Of a DNA stretch of 64,000 bases, positions 1-11,724 are shown piece after piece. The stretch lies in the NCBI RefSeq assembly GCF_023065955.2, contig NW_026622808.1, positions 44,280,475 to 44,344,474 on the forward strand. The letters are read 5' to 3'. The position numbers and the translations under genes are program-made. Positions within the stretch are counted from its first letter, which is position 1, and every line of letters begins with the position of its first letter. The notes beneath the pieces were generated by a model. That model did not search any database and was not told the origin of the DNA. It saw only the letters and a list, made by a program, of their open reading frames with translations. This stretch comes from Ursus arctos (Eukaryota > Chordata > Mammalia > Carnivora > Ursidae).

Positions 1-694
1 AACATTTACCAGCACACTAGTGGCCCTTTCTTTTAACTACTGTGGCTTATAACTTCTACATAATGCCATAATATTATATACTAGGCACTGTGCTGGATAC
101 AGAAGATCCAAATTTGAATCAGTTACAGTAAAAGTATTGAAGAAAAAAATCTCACCCACAGGAAACTGAAAGGTTGTGGAGACGCCTTAATTCTAACTTG
201 AAATATCACTTCAAATATATTATCCAGATATAATTTTATGTATGATGCAGTAAGACCTAAGGTAGCCAGGGAAAAGGTAATCTAAAAGATTTCAGAATAA
301 TTTTGTCAGTCTCTCTTCCCTTTTATTGTAGTGAACACAGGAGGAATCCTTTGCACTGTGATATGGACTCATTTCAGGTACGATTTCAGGTCTCTTGAAC
401 GAGTCCTATCTGTTGATTTGGATCTTCCGAATATAAGGTTCTTTGACCAAGGGAAACACCACTCCTCATCTGGAACACTTTGTTTAAGAACAAACTGAGC
501 ATTAAACTAGACTGATGCTTTGTACAGTCAGGAAAATGAATCCTGTAAGGAACAGTGAAAGCCCGTTGATATGGTAATTTCCCCTACCAGATAGCTTCCT
601 AATAGAATTTCACACCAGCTTGGACAATCTGGTCAGCCAGATTCATTCTCAGTGACCCTATGGAAACAGAGGCACAGAAAGGTGGAAAGCAAGA
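1..694. other. unassigned non-repetitive stretch
   Basis: No open frame of note, no clear repeat and no RNA gene seen. Composition is ordinary AT-rich mammalian intergenic or intronic DNA. Confidence 0.5.
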
Positions 695-815
695 GAAGAA
701 GTAAGACAGTGGCATTCAGGACACAGGGGTTTCGCCCCAGCTCTGCCATTTACTGGCAAATCATCTCCTTTTCTGCACTTCAATAGCCCTGTTTATAAAA
801 TGAGGAGGTTAGTTT
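695..815 (+). repeat. MIR SINE fragment
   Basis: The core reads CAGCTCTGCCATTTACTGGC, then a CT-rich part and TTTATAAAATGAGGAGG. This follows the MIR order (tRNA-derived core, then the 'cctcatctgtaaaatgggg' block). The copy is old and lacks its 3' end. Confidence 0.5.
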
Positions 816-1015
816 TTTTCAAGTTTAGGCTGCATAAGCATTGCCAACTGAGCTAATTAATATACAGTTCTTAGATCCCACTTACAGATCTAGGCCATGC
901 AAACACTTTGCATTTGAAGCCAGCACCTGAGCTAATTGCCTTCCCACTGGTGGCCCTACCACATATCTGCATCACTAGACTAGGATTTCTATTCCTGCCC
1001 GAATGTACTGTAGTC

Positions 1016-1222
1016 TTTTTTTTTTTTTTAATATTTATTTATTTACTTGCGCGAAAGAGGGGCGAGGGGAAGGGGCACAAGGAGCGGGAGAAAGAGAATC
1101 TCAAGCGGACTCTGCACTGAGCGCAGAGCCTGATGCAGGGCTCAATGTCACGACCCTGAGATCATGACCTGAGCTGAAACCAGGAGTCAGTCACTTAACC
1201 AGCTGAGCCACCCAGGTGCCCC
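1016..1222 (-). mobile_element. Can-SINE, antisense
   Basis: It opens with poly-T and (ATTT)n and ends in GAGCCACCCAGGTGCCCC, the reverse complement of the Can-SINE head. The body (GATCATGACCTGAGCTGAAA) is a standard carnivoran tRNA-Lys-derived SINE. Similar CTGTAGT..AGTCTT words flank both sides and suggest an imperfect target duplication. Confidence 0.9.
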
Positions 1223-1690
1223 TGTAGTGTAGTCTTGAGGCTAAAAGCAATATATTTTCAGTGTTAGTGAATAGTTGTTTGTTTATCACTTGAACTGTGC
1301 ATTTTAAAAAGAGATATTTTGCCTTGTTTATCTATCGGTTTACTTCTATTTGAGTCTCACCTATTCTCTCCCTAATTTGATAGAGGTCATCAATGCTCTT
1401 TTACCTTTTTTATTTCAGATAGTCTGTTCATATTATTTGGGTGACCAAAAAAATCAACTGCTGGTTTTAATGGCTAAGAAGCATTTCAGTAATGGATTTC
1501 CTGTAAGAGAGAAAAATATAAAGCTATCACCATGTGTTTGCTGGGAATGATTCTGAAAATAGTGGGAAAGGGAACAAAACCTGAATTATTGTACTACTGA
1601 ATTCAAGTTAGTAGTGTAGGAAGTAGGAACATTGGACTGGCTTTTAGCCAGGTAACTTATATCTTGAACTTGTTCAACTGAGGTTTGATG
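1223..1690. other. unassigned stretch
   Basis: AT-rich sequence without a recognised repeat or gene; only short chance open frames. Confidence 0.4.
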
Positions 1691-1699
1691 AGGGAACAG

Positions 1700-2345
1700 A
1701 AGGCAAGCTGAGGACAAAGCAGAAGTTGACACCCCACAGCGCCCCCCCCTCCCCCCCGCATGGGATATATGTGATATTCCTTAGGCACTCCTGGCTGCCC
1801 TAAAGCCAAGGAAAGGAAAAACAAGTAGTTAACTAATAGAGATCACAGTTCTGCAAGACCTGAGTCTCCCTCAGTTTACAAATATTTTAGCAATCTACAA
1901 GAACAAAGCATTTTTATCAATGGTCTAGCTTCCAGAAGGGAATGTAAATACAATTAAATGTCCTTCTAACCTGCAGCCCATGGACAGATACTTGAAGTAG
2001 GCAGAGTATAATGTTCCTCCAGGAAGCTCCCAATTATCTTACTGTTAATGCCTTACTAGAGGGGTAAACAACCTTAACAATGGCCTCTGATATCCTGTGA
2101 GTCTTCTTTAACACATGAAAGTTCTTTCTTGAAACCTCCCTGTTTCCTTACCTCCCCCAACCCCATAGTATATAATCAGCCACCCCTCACAAACGGGGAG
2201 GGGGGGGGCGGAGCAGCTCTTTCTGCTCACGGGTCCTGTCCCCGTGCTTTCATAAACCACCATTTTGCACCAAAGACGTCTCGAGAATTCTTTCTTAGTC
2301 ATCAGTTCCAGACCTCACCCCACTGAACCTCACCTATATTCCAAA
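1700..2345 (+). mobile_element. probable solo LTR of a class-I endogenous retrovirus
   Basis: The last 200 bases have retroviral U3/R/U5 order. There is a TATA-like box (AGTATATAATCAGCC near 2167), a GC-rich block, CCGTGCTTTCATAAACC as a decayed poly-A signal near 2250, then GAATTCTTTCTTAGTC and a C-rich U5. A poly-C/poly-G tract lies near 1740. No internal retroviral sequence follows, so it reads as a solo LTR. The 5' border could not be fixed (TG candidates near 1700 and 1770) and no target duplication was confirmed. Confidence 0.6.
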
Positions 2346-3174
2346 ACTACATCAAGGTTTATCCTGTAATAAGAAATGATTTGAGAATAAACAATATGGT
2401 TTCCCAACCTTTGATATGACTAGTTTCTACTATAAAGCAGGTGATAACTATTCCCATCTTCCCCTTAATTGGATAAGTGCTATGAACTTCTGTGATTTTC
2501 ATCTGCCTGCCATTAAATCATTCTTCTTCTGGTAATAGCACCCTAATTTTCCTCTGAGCCAAACAGCTTCCCTCACTCTTAGATCCCATGCTGTGCTTTG
2601 GGGGCGGGGGAGGGAGAGGAGTCTTGTGCTCTGGGGGCAAAAGGACATTGCTCTGGATGCAGTAATTGCTTCAGGGATGGGTAGGAGACAATTTGGACTA
2701 GGAAGAAGTAAACTTCAGACTTTGTTGAATAGCTGGAGAAGAGAAGGGCTCTTTTTCATTTTGCTAGATTTTAAGCCAGGTGGACTGTGGGGCTAGAGCT
2801 GCTGACCACTATTTTGTTGCTCCCCGGACAATAAAAATGGAGGGAAACTTTAAAAACTAGTGGAAAAGCAAGTGTGGGAGGAAAGGGGAGAGGGTGAGGG
2901 AGGGGGAAGGGGAGAAAGAGAGAACGAGAGAAAGAGAATATGAATGGCCAAGACCTCAAGCTTTGTTTGAAGCTGTCAGATCCCCTGGATATATTCTCAT
3001 GAGGTGATTTTTTTTCTTAAACCACCTTTCTTTTGATCATTTAAAACCAAACTAATCCTAACGGATTCACTGAACAACTTTACCCAAATCATGTAAATTC
3101 TCTAAACCTCAAGGCTTTCATTTTGGTTTTTTAAAAAATGTATGCAAAATAAGGGTATAAATTAGAAACTTTCT
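2346..3174. other. unassigned stretch with purine-rich tract
   Basis: Mostly unique sequence. A strongly purine-biased GGGA/GAGA tract lies at about 2870-2940. Open frames on both strands are chance products of the biased composition. Confidence 0.4.
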
Positions 3175-3373
3175 TTTCTTTTTTTTTTTTTTTTTTGAGA
3201 GATAGAGAAAGTGCACAAACCAGGGGAGGGGCAGAGGGAGAGGGAGAGAATCTGAAATAGGCTCCACCCCAGTGCAAAGCCCCCTCAGGGCTCCATCTCA
3301 CAACCCTGAGATCATGACCTGAGCTGAAATCAAGGGTCAGATGCCCAAGTGACTGAGCCACCCAGATGCCCCC
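3175..3373 (-). mobile_element. Can-SINE, antisense, older copy
   Basis: A 20-base poly-T is followed by GAGAGATAGAG, a GGGAGA-rich middle, CCCTGAGATCATGACCTGAG and GAGCCACCCAGATGCCCCC. It differs from the young copies at many sites. Confidence 0.88.
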
Positions 3374-3621
3374 AAAACAAAGATCTTTAATTCTCTCAAG
3401 CTGTAATAAAATTATCAGAATAGTTATGTATATACAAAAAAAAGAAAGGATATATAAGAAACTGATAATGGTGTTTCCTTTGAAGAATGGAGAATTAGAG
3501 GTGGGAGAGAGATAGTTCGCTCTATATCCTTTTGTACTATTTGTCTTTTATTTTTATTATGTATACATTTTACCTATTAAAACCCCAATTACATGATTCT
3601 ACAAAGACAATTTCTTTGGTT

Positions 3622-4045
3622 CTTTTTTTAGGTTGTAGTATAGTTGACATACGGTTTTATATTAGTTTCAGGTGTGCAACATAGTGAATTGACAATTATG
3701 TACATTACAAAATGCTCTTCACAAAAGTGTAGCTACCATCTGTCACCATACAATGTTATTACAGTATTATTGACTATATTTCCTATGCTGTACTTTCCAT
3801 CCCCACAACTTTCTATTTTCTAACTTGAAATTTGTATGTCTTTATCCTTTTGCCCATTCCCCCCGCCCCACCTCTCCCCTCTGGCAATCACCAGTTTGCT
3901 CTCTGTATTTATAAGTCTATTTTTGTTTTATTTGCTTTATTTATTTATTTATTGCTTTGTTTTTTAGATTCCACATATAAGTAAAATCGTATGGTATTTG
4001 TCTTTTTCTGTCTGACATATTTCACTTAGCAAAAGATAATTTCTC
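3622..4045 (-). mobile_element. L1 3' end, antisense
   Basis: The text 'gttgacatacggttttatattagtttcaggtg' in short form, then a C-rich block and AGATTCCACATATAAGTAAAAT, is the reverse complement of a mammalian L1 3' UTR and tail-proximal region. Only the 3' end is present, with no coding part. Confidence 0.75.
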
Positions 4046-4944
4046 TCATAAGCAATAGCATGTTTACTATTTAGAGATCAAATTTGCCTTTTGACTTTAC
4101 TATGGTAGCACTGTAACAGGGAATAAATGCTAAATTATACCTTTTTATTTATTAAGATTCTTTTTTCCCCAAATGTGCTAAATAAGGAGGATGACACAGA
4201 CATCTAAATTCATCTTCAGATACATCACAACATAGCATATTCTTTATTCTAGTAGAAATACTTTCTGGATGTTATAGACAATGTGTCTCCTCCCTCATTT
4301 TCAGAGTATTAATTTAATTTATCAAGATGCCATCTGTTCGATTCCTCTAATCCTCAGCTCACCTATTTTGAAGATGAGATGTCTCAAAGTAAATGCATCA
4401 TTCAAACTGAGGACTTAGGGGCCGCTTACGTAATGCTGTTTCATTGTCTCTTCTAGCCTCGGGGACGGGTTGCACCATTTCATTTTAGTTCCCATTGTCC
4501 CCACATCATTTTACTGTTTGGATTTTGGAGAACAGAGCTTACTGAAATGACTTAAGTGAACCTTCTGTTCAGAGGAACAGAAAGACAATACCTAGAAATG
4601 AGATCTGTAAAGACGAATATTAATTGGGTACATTTTGATCCTCTTGTATTTTCCTTATCTTCATGGAATTACATGTCAAGGTCAGAATGAGGTGATCTTT
4701 GGAGGCTGGTTTCACCGCTCAGGTATTAGTTTTCTACCTCCTTCTCCTTCAGATCCTGATTGCAATGTCGTTCATACTTTTGATCTGAACAATGGAATTG
4801 AAAGGACCCTGTCAGGACTCAAGGATCTAGGGGTACTTTGATAGTCTAGATCAAGTGTTAGACATTGACTCCAAGGTGGTATAAAGTCATCTAACCAGCG
4901 TTATGGAGGATAATAAGATTGTAATTACTAACTGCTAATTTTAT
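4046..4944. other. unassigned stretch
   Basis: Unique, AT-rich; no repeat, RNA gene or convincing exon seen. Confidence 0.4.
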
Positions 4945-5170
4945 TTAGTACTCTATGTCAGGTCTTTTACCAGATGTTTAATGCTCACTTAATTCTCTTA
5001 ATATCCCTCTTAAGCAAATGCAATTATCACTCCCACTCGACAGATGAGAAGAAGCAGGCACATAGAGCTCAAGTTGAACAACTCGTCCAAGACCCCACAT
5101 GTAGGAAGTGGTAGACCTGGGATGTGAACTCTGGTAGCCTGATCCCAGAACCTATGCTTCTTACTCCTCT
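4945..5170 (-). repeat. MIR SINE, antisense
   Basis: TTAATTCTCTTAATATCCCTC, then GACAGATGAGAAGAAGCAGG, then a decayed 'gtaggaagtggtagacctggg' block follow the reverse-complement MIR consensus in order. Confidence 0.65.
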
Positions 5171-5214
5171 CAATGGGCTCAAACTCTAGAGATAGATCAG
5201 AGGAGAGCATGATT

Positions 5215-5375
5215 AATTTTATCTGGGGAAACCCGAGAGGCTTCCTGGAGGAGGTGATAGAACAGGTGGGTTTTGAAAGATGAATGGGTGTTTATCTGGC
5301 AACCACAAGGGTATGTCAGGCAACCAAAAACTGCATGTGCAAAAAGGAAAGGAGTAATTTTATTCACTGATGTCT
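5215..5375 (-). repeat. L2 LINE fragment, antisense
   Basis: GGCTTCCTGGAGGAGGTGA, GTGGGTTTTGAAAGATGAAT and GCATGTGCAAAAAGGAAAGG follow the antisense L2 3' end ('gaggaggtgacatttgagctgagacc ... gcaaaggccctgagg'). Confidence 0.55.
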
Positions 5376-5524
5376 GAAATTTAACTTCAAATTATCATAG
5401 CATATATGTACAAATTAGGGGACAAGATGCTAGAAGTAAAAATAAATTTCAGCATTGAAACAACTCATAGCTACCTTACTAAAGGAATCAGCCGTCTTCC
5501 AACCTTAGGGATAAAATTATATAA

Positions 5525-6700
5525 ATGAAGACATATAACTGGCACAAAAACAGACACATAGACCAATGGAACAGAATAGAGAGCCCAGAAATGGACCCTC
5601 GGCTCTTTGGGCAACTAATATTTGATAAAGCAGGAAAAAACATCCAGTGGGAAAAAGACAGTCTCTTCAATAAATGGTGCTGGGAAAATTGGACAGCTAC
5701 ATGCAAAAGAATGAAACTTGACCACTATCTCACACCATACACAAAAATAAACTCCAAATGGATGAAAGACCTCGATGTGAGACAGGAATCCATCAAAATT
5801 CTAGAGGAGAACATAGGCAGCAACCTCTACGACATCGGCCAAAGCAACCTTTTTCATGAGACATCCCCAAAGGCAAGAGAAACAAAAGATAAAATGAATT
5901 TATGGGACTTCATCAAGATTAAAAGTTTCTGCACAGCCAAGGAAACAGTCAGAAAAACTAAGAGGCAGCCCACGGAATGGGAGAATATATTTGCAAATGA
6001 CACTACAGATAAAGGACTGGTATCCAAGATCTACAAAGAACTTCTCAAACTCAATACACGAGAAACAAATAAACAAATCAAAAAATGGGCAGAAGATATG
6101 AACAGACACTTTTCCAATGAAGACATACAAATGGCTAACAGACACATGAAAAAATGTTCAAAATCATTAGCCATCAAGGAAATTCAAATCAAAACCACAC
6201 TGAGATACCACCTTACGCCAGTTAGAATGGCAAAAATAGACAAGGCAAGAAACAACAATTGTTGGAGAGGATGTGGAGAAAGGGGATCCCTCCTACATTG
6301 TTGGTGGGAATGCAAGTTGGTACAGCCACTCTGGAAAACAGTGTGGAGGTCCCTTAAAAAGTTAAAAATTGAGCTACCCTATGATCCAGCCATTGTACTA
6401 CTGGGTGTTTACCCCAAAGATACAGACGTAGTAAAGAGAAGGGCCATATGCACCCCAATGTTCATAGCAGCAATGTCCACAATAGCTAAATCGTGGAAGG
6501 AGCTGAGATGCCCTTCAACAGATGACTGGATTAAGAAGTTGTGGTCTATATATACAATGGAATATTACTCAGCTATCAGAAAGAACGAGTTCTCAACATT
6601 TGCTACAACATGGACGGCACTGGAGGAGATAATGCTAAGTGAAATAAGTCAAGCAGAGAAAGACAACTATCATATGATTTCTCTCATCTATGGAACATAA
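5525..6700 (+). pseudogene. L1 ORF2p C-terminal fragment (open for 391 codons)
   Basis: The open frame encodes the C-terminal third of LINE-1 ORF2 protein, downstream of the reverse transcriptase catalytic core. Residue 6 onward ([12 protein letters not shown]) is the familiar ORF2 segment. The cysteine-rich domain is intact as C-X3-C-X7-H-X4-C at C246, C250, H258 and C263. The conserved [12 protein letters not shown] and YTMEYYSAI segments are present. The frame ends at the normal ORF2 stop. The ATG at 5525 is not an L1 codon: it lies in the target-site duplication and happens to be in frame. The fragment has no endonuclease or RT active site, so it is a dead piece of a retrotransposon protein. 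Confidence 0.9.
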
Positions 6701-6986
6701 GAACTAGGATGATCGGTAGGGGAAGAAAGGGATAAAGAAAGGGGGGGTAATCAGAAGGGGGAATGAAACATGAGAGACTATGGACTATGAGAAACAAACT
6801 GAGGGCCTCAGAGGGGAGGCGGGTGGGGTAATGGGATAGGCCGGTGATGGGTAGTAAGGAGGGCACGTATTGCACGGTGCACTGGGTGTTATACACAACT
6901 AATGAATCATCGAGCCTTACATCGGAAACCGGGGATGTACTGTATGGTGACTAACATAATATAATAAAAAATCATTATAAAAAAAA
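5539..6986 (+). mobile_element. 5'-truncated L1 retrotransposon with perfect target duplication
   Basis: A 1.45 kb LINE-1 holds the last ~385 codons of ORF2, a 3' UTR (GATCGGTAGGGGAAGAAAGG, then a purine-rich block, ending ATAATATAATAAAAAATC) and a short A-rich tail. An 18-base direct repeat, ATAAATGAAGACATATAA, lies at 5521-5538 and again at 6987-7004, the mark of target-primed reverse transcription. The perfect repeat and the open coding frame point to a fairly recent insertion. It cannot move on its own: ORF1, the endonuclease and the reverse transcriptase core are missing. Confidence 0.95.
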
Positions 6987-7004
6987 ATAAATGAAGACAT
7001 ATAA

Positions 7005-7329
7005 TAATGCATCACAAAACATACAATATCACAGAGAAATGCTATTTCTTTTAACTTTATAGGGCACTTTGATTGCCCTGATGCCCTCTATTCTTTATCC
7101 TCTCCTATAGCCCCAACTTTTGCCATGTGACTTCACAATTCCTTTGAATAAAAAGGTAGAGTCTACCTCCTCATTTTTTAATCTGGGCTGTCCTTGGGGT
7201 ATTAGCAGACATGACACAACAGAGACTTAAACACACGCGCGTGCACACACACACACACGGGAAAAAAGAGGGAGCCAATTTAAGACATATTTTGACCAAA
7301 ATTTCAGGAGGAAACGGTAAAGCACTTGG
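7005..7329. other. unassigned stretch with short CA-rich tract
   Basis: Unique DNA. A mixed ACAC/GCGC dinucleotide tract is at about 7232-7258. Confidence 0.4.
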
Positions 7330-7575
7330 GCATGTTTGCTTGTGCTTGCTCTCCCACCAGGAGAATACATCCAGGAGAATGTGCTACAGGACGAAAACCA
7401 TGTGGAGCAGAGCCCCGTGGCTTTGTTTCCCATGGGCTACCTACCTGCAGCAGGACCGAGTCAGCTAAGCCCTGGGAGTCAAAGGCAGTCCAGCTCTGAT
7501 CAGCCCAGCCCAACCTGATCAGCTGCAGCCTGCAGACTCACGAGCTCCACCACTGCTTATTATTACAGGCTGCTG
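7330..7575 (+). repeat. possible ancient LTR-like repeat fragment
   Basis: CCAGCCCAACCTGATCAGC, then CAGACTCACGAG and CTGCTTATTATTACAGGCTG resembles the 3' half of an old dispersed mammalian element ('gactcatgagc..aataaatgcttattg'). The family is not identified and the borders are guesses. Confidence 0.3.
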
Positions 7576-8489
7576 AGTTTTCGATCCGAATTTCCTCCGC
7601 TTGGAGGTAGCTTGAGGGTTACAGTAACCGACCCTGCAATCACCCCAGGGAAAGACCTGAAATACTCCACTCCCAAGGAAGTTATACTGCTATGTCAATT
7701 TTGCCTATTATGCGGCCTCACTGTGACAACGGATACCTGATACAGTATATAAGATCGTTTCATAATACCATCAACATCAAAAACTCCTGGCAGTCAGTGT
7801 CTTCTATTTATTTTATGCTCCAAATAAAAGCAGAAGCAAAAGGCACATGATACACGCTTTTTAGGCAAAAAACAAAAAACCAAAACCCAAAAAACCCCCA
7901 AAATCCAAAACCAAAAAGCAAAAATCCAACAGGGATCTTGCTTCTTTGACAGTAGACTATTTCGTGTTTATCCCTGGGAGAAGTGCAGGGTGAATTGAAT
8001 GACTGTAACCCATCACTTGTCAAATAAAATCACAAACTAACTTTACACAGGAATAGCTAGCAGCTAATTTAAATACTTTTTGGAACCAGCAGGTAGAAGA
8101 GATGGGTATAATGTAATTCAGCTTTTTTCTTTATTGTTCTTTATGGAACTTCAAACCAAAGTTCTTGTGTCAAAAAGCCGTTCAACTTCAGACAGGGAGG
8201 AATTGAAGTTACAATCTTAAGAATGTTTTTGAATGTTTTGTAGTCCAAGTTTTTCAAACCCCTTCATACATGGGTAGAGGGGAATTAAGTGAAGGTTAAT
8301 TTAATTAAAGATTCTATTTGTTCCTAATTGTAATGATAGGTCTGTTCAATACAGCAAATGGGGAAAATAAAGTGAACAGAAAGCAAGCAAAAATATTTCC
8401 ACCATTAAGATATGATCATTGTCAATATATTTGTATTTTAAATGTATTCTGATCTTTTATTTTAGCAATAGTAGCACACTTTGAGGGAC
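7576..8489. other. unassigned stretch
   Basis: Unique AT-rich DNA with a short A/C low-complexity patch at about 7868-7925; no gene seen. Confidence 0.4.
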
Positions 8490-8610
8490 CACGCCGGGAA
8501 TTTTACATTCATCTCTTCCTTTAATTATCACAACTGGGGGAGGTGTATCATCTCCACAGTTTAGGCAAGGAAATTAAGAACATAGTAACAGAAAGGTTAC
8601 AGGCATTTTA
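8490..8610 (-). repeat. MIR SINE fragment, antisense
   Basis: CATCTCTTCCTTTAATTATC, CTCCACAGTTTAGGCAAGG and AACAGAAAGGTTACAGGC follow reverse-complement MIR order, with decay. Confidence 0.45.
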
Positions 8611-9799
8611 GCCCCTCCCTATGATTCAGCATTTCAGCACTCCTCTTTAGCAAAAAGAATTTTCCTTTTACTTAACCTCTCCTGACGGAAACTTCAAACT
8701 TAGACAAAAGTAGAGGGAAGAGCATCCTTAGCCTGTATGCCTCCATCACCCACTTCAACAATTACCGACGCAGGTCAGGTTTGTTTCACCAACTGCACCC
8801 ACTTCTGCTCACGTCCTTTGACTCCAGGTTTCCACGTGAACTTTCCTGTGTGTAGAGCACTTGAGGATAACTTGCCCTGCAGATCTTCAAGGATAAACCT
8901 GAAATAGCCCTGTACTTTCAAAGAGGCAAGTTTGCTGTGTCAGTCTTGCCTAAGAAAGAAAACGTGCCTCCTGCCTACTATAGCAGGCTAAGCCCTGGTT
9001 AGAGTGAAGCCCAAGCTGAGGTGAAGGCACGGAGTTCCAGAAGCTGAGCCACCCGTACAGACACTGTCATGAAATGTACATCTCTACCTATAAAATGAGA
9101 AGGAACGGAATGCTACACAGTTTGTAAAGCACCCTCATATGTTTCATTATATGGGATGGAACATTCCTTTTTAGGAAAACTGCTCTGCTCTGCTCCAGGT
9201 ATTGTTTCTCTGACTCCCAGAGAAAGCCTTTGCAGGGCCAAACCAGGCAGATCTCTCTTCAGTCCTTCTCACCCAAGGGCAAGAGCAGGGCTGGTGTGCT
9301 TCGTTGTGCCATCATTCACCCTGAAATGGATAAGTGGTGAATATTCATGAGGGCTTCTACCAGTGGAGTCTTTAGGGGCATATGGGAACCACAGCCTCTA
9401 TTCTTAGCAAGTTTGCACCAAAGCGTCTGAGTCTATTTACTCACAATTTGCTGATGTTTTGACATTTCCTTGCTGATTTGCCTCTTGAGTGAACGCCGCA
9501 TGACACATTTGTGATTGGAAGTGATATCCCAATGAGCCAAAGATTGGCTTCTCCTGTTGCCATGGGCCATCCCATCTCATTTTCTCACAGAGTAAATGTT
9601 GCACTCGAGGCAAAATAAAAAAGACGGCAGCCCTAAATGTCTCCGATTTCTGTCTCTTCCGCCTAGCCTCGGTAGCTGAGAGAGGAGAGTAGAACCGCCA
9701 TACACTCTACAGCAATTACTTTTGTAGGGAAACATCTTTCACTCCAGTCTTGTGAGACAAGAATAAAGACATTACTATCAGACTATCTTTCGATTTAAG
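8611..9799. other. unassigned, mostly unique stretch
   Basis: No recognised repeat over most of it. A piece near 8690-8780 (ACAAAAGTAGAGGGAAGAGC ... CCATCACCCACTTCAACA) may be an old L1 3' UTR. The 9420-9760 block is unique and contains scattered CpGs. Confidence 0.4.
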
Positions 9800-10545
9800 A
9801 AGTAAATCATGTTTGTTGTCAATATACAAAAAGTGTAGAAAGTATAAAAACCTGGAAAGCAAAACTGCCTCTCCCATCTACCTCACTCCCCTGCCCTAGT
9901 CACTTAATTCTTCTCCTTAAAACTGATTACTGTGCATTTGGTATGCATACTTCTAGACTTTTTTCAGTGCTTTGAAATATATGTCTAGATATGTTTATAA
10001 GTATAGATCTACACAGTATAAAAGAAGCATATGAACACATCCATTCACATATGCATGTGATTCTTTGTGCATACTGCATTAAATCTGACATGCCACCGAG
10101 TATAGAATCTGTCATTATTTTATGTATACTATCAAGACTGGTCCTTGGTCGATAGCAATTGTAAGACACCGTCAATGATAAGACTCTTCTTACAATAATG
10201 TGAAAATGTGAAAAATGCACTTCTTGGAATCAGTGAAATATGGCATTGTTTTGCATCCTCTTTTTTTCATTTAGCAGTATAAAGATATATTTTTGCTCCA
10301 GTGCAAATGGATCCACCTCTTTTTTTTAAACTGCTGCTCATTATAACGTTGTTAGCTGTCCCACAATTTATTTAGCCATTCTCATACTGTTGAACATATA
10401 AGTTGCTTCCAAATTTACTATTAAAATAGCACTGGACGACTACATCTCAGCATAAACCTTTGCATACTTACATGAAGGTTTTATAGAGTGTATTCCTGTA
10501 AGTGTAATTGCTGGGTCAAAGGTTATGAGCCACTAAAATGTTTAT
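9800..10545 (-). repeat. old LINE (L1M-like), antisense
   Basis: CCCACAATTTATTTAGCCA, CTCATACTGTTGAACATA, GTTGCTTCCAAATTTACT and TAATTGCTGGGTCAAAGG are the reverse complement of a well-known old L1 3' region. The upstream part (GTATAAAAACCTGGAAAGC onward) fits the same element but is more decayed. Confidence 0.55.
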
Positions 10546-10574
10546 AGGGACTGATAAACGAGGAGCTTCTTTTT

Positions 10575-10700
10575 CCTGGACAGGAATGCTCTGGTTCTGA
10601 GGATTTAAGTGCCTTGCTCCAGCTCACAGAGTTAGTAAGGGGAAGGGGTTGCCAACTGTTTTCTGACTGCGGCAGTGTTCTGAACCCCATGCTCTCCCTC
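10575..10700 (-). repeat. MIR SINE fragment, antisense
   Basis: TAAGTGCCTTGCTCCAGCTC followed by ACAGAGTTAGTAAGGGG matches the reverse-complement MIR core ('cttgcccaaggtcacacagctagtaagtgg'). Confidence 0.55.
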
Positions 10701-11274
10701 CTCTGTCCTTTCCACTATGGATTCATCTTTGATAAAACGTATAACAAGTTATAAGTTTAACAAGCATACATTTCAGCCCTTGGAGAGGGGCTTTTTTCCC
10801 CCCAAGTCTCTGAGACTGATCTTTCTGGGAATGGCTGTGCATTTGCTGGGCATTTAGTGACCTTGACTGCAAAGACACCTAAATTATTTGTACCCACATC
10901 TAAGCAATCAGATTCAGAGCTGACTGGTCCAGCTCTGTAGAAGCTGTTTCCACCTTGTGGGAGAAAAGGAAAAGAAGGCCTGGGGGGCTTCTTGGTTCTA
11001 CGGACTGCTGTGATTACTTGTGAGTTGTACTAAGTTAGACTATCCAGACTTGTTGGTCCATTCCAATTTTGTAGCCTTTAAACTGACTCTTCTCAGCTTT
11101 TTACATTCCTCCCTCCACCAATAAGAAAGAGTGACCACTGTAGACCTGGTCACACAAAATAAAGCAAATTTCTGCTGTCATCACATTCAAGCAATGTTAA
11201 ATGGAAATAAAAATTTATTTAAAAACCCATATAATTATGCTGGTTGACAGTCAGCATTATCCAAATCTCCTAGC
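10701..11274. other. unassigned stretch
   Basis: Unique DNA; no gene or repeat recognised. Confidence 0.4.
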
Positions 11275-11448
11275 ACAGTACTTTGCAAATGTTACCATGC
11301 ATATGAATCCCTGGGGCGCTTATTAATTTTATAATTTAGATTCTAATTTAGTAGGTCTGGGATGGGGCTCAGATTCTGCATTTCTGGCTCAGGTGATGCC
11401 TATGCTGCTGGTCCACAGATCCCACTTTGAATAGCAAGGCCTTAGATC
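11275..11448 (+). repeat. MER5-like hAT DNA transposon remnant
   Basis: GTAGGTCTGGGATGGGGCTC, AGATTCTGCATTTCTGGC and GATGCCTATGCTGCTGGTCC is the characteristic middle of the MER5 family of non-autonomous hAT elements. Confidence 0.6.
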
Positions 11449-11672
11449 AGAAGTCAGCAAACTATAGCCAATGGGCCAAATCTGGCCCTCTACCAGTTTT
11501 GCAAATAAAGTTTTATTGAAACACAGCCCATTGTCCATATGCTTATGTATTGTCTATGGCTGTTTTCCCACTGCAACGGCAGAGCCAAGTAGTTATGACA
11601 GAGACTTTATAGACTGCAAACTCTAAAATATTTGCTATCTGGCCCTTTACAGAGAGAGTTTGCTTCCCTTGC
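11449..11672 (+). repeat. hAT-like DNA transposon remnant (copy 1)
   Basis: GTCAGCAAACTATAGCCAA, CAAATAAAGTTTTATTGAA, GTATTGTCTATGGCTGTTTT and TTTGCTATCTGGCCCTTTAC form a common ancient mammalian DNA-transposon repeat. A second copy with the same word order is at 60480-60692. The exact family name is not certain. Confidence 0.6.
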
Positions 11673-11724
11673 CTTAGGTGTTTCTTTTGATGTTAAATAT
11701 TTGGTCCTTAGGACAGATTTTAAA

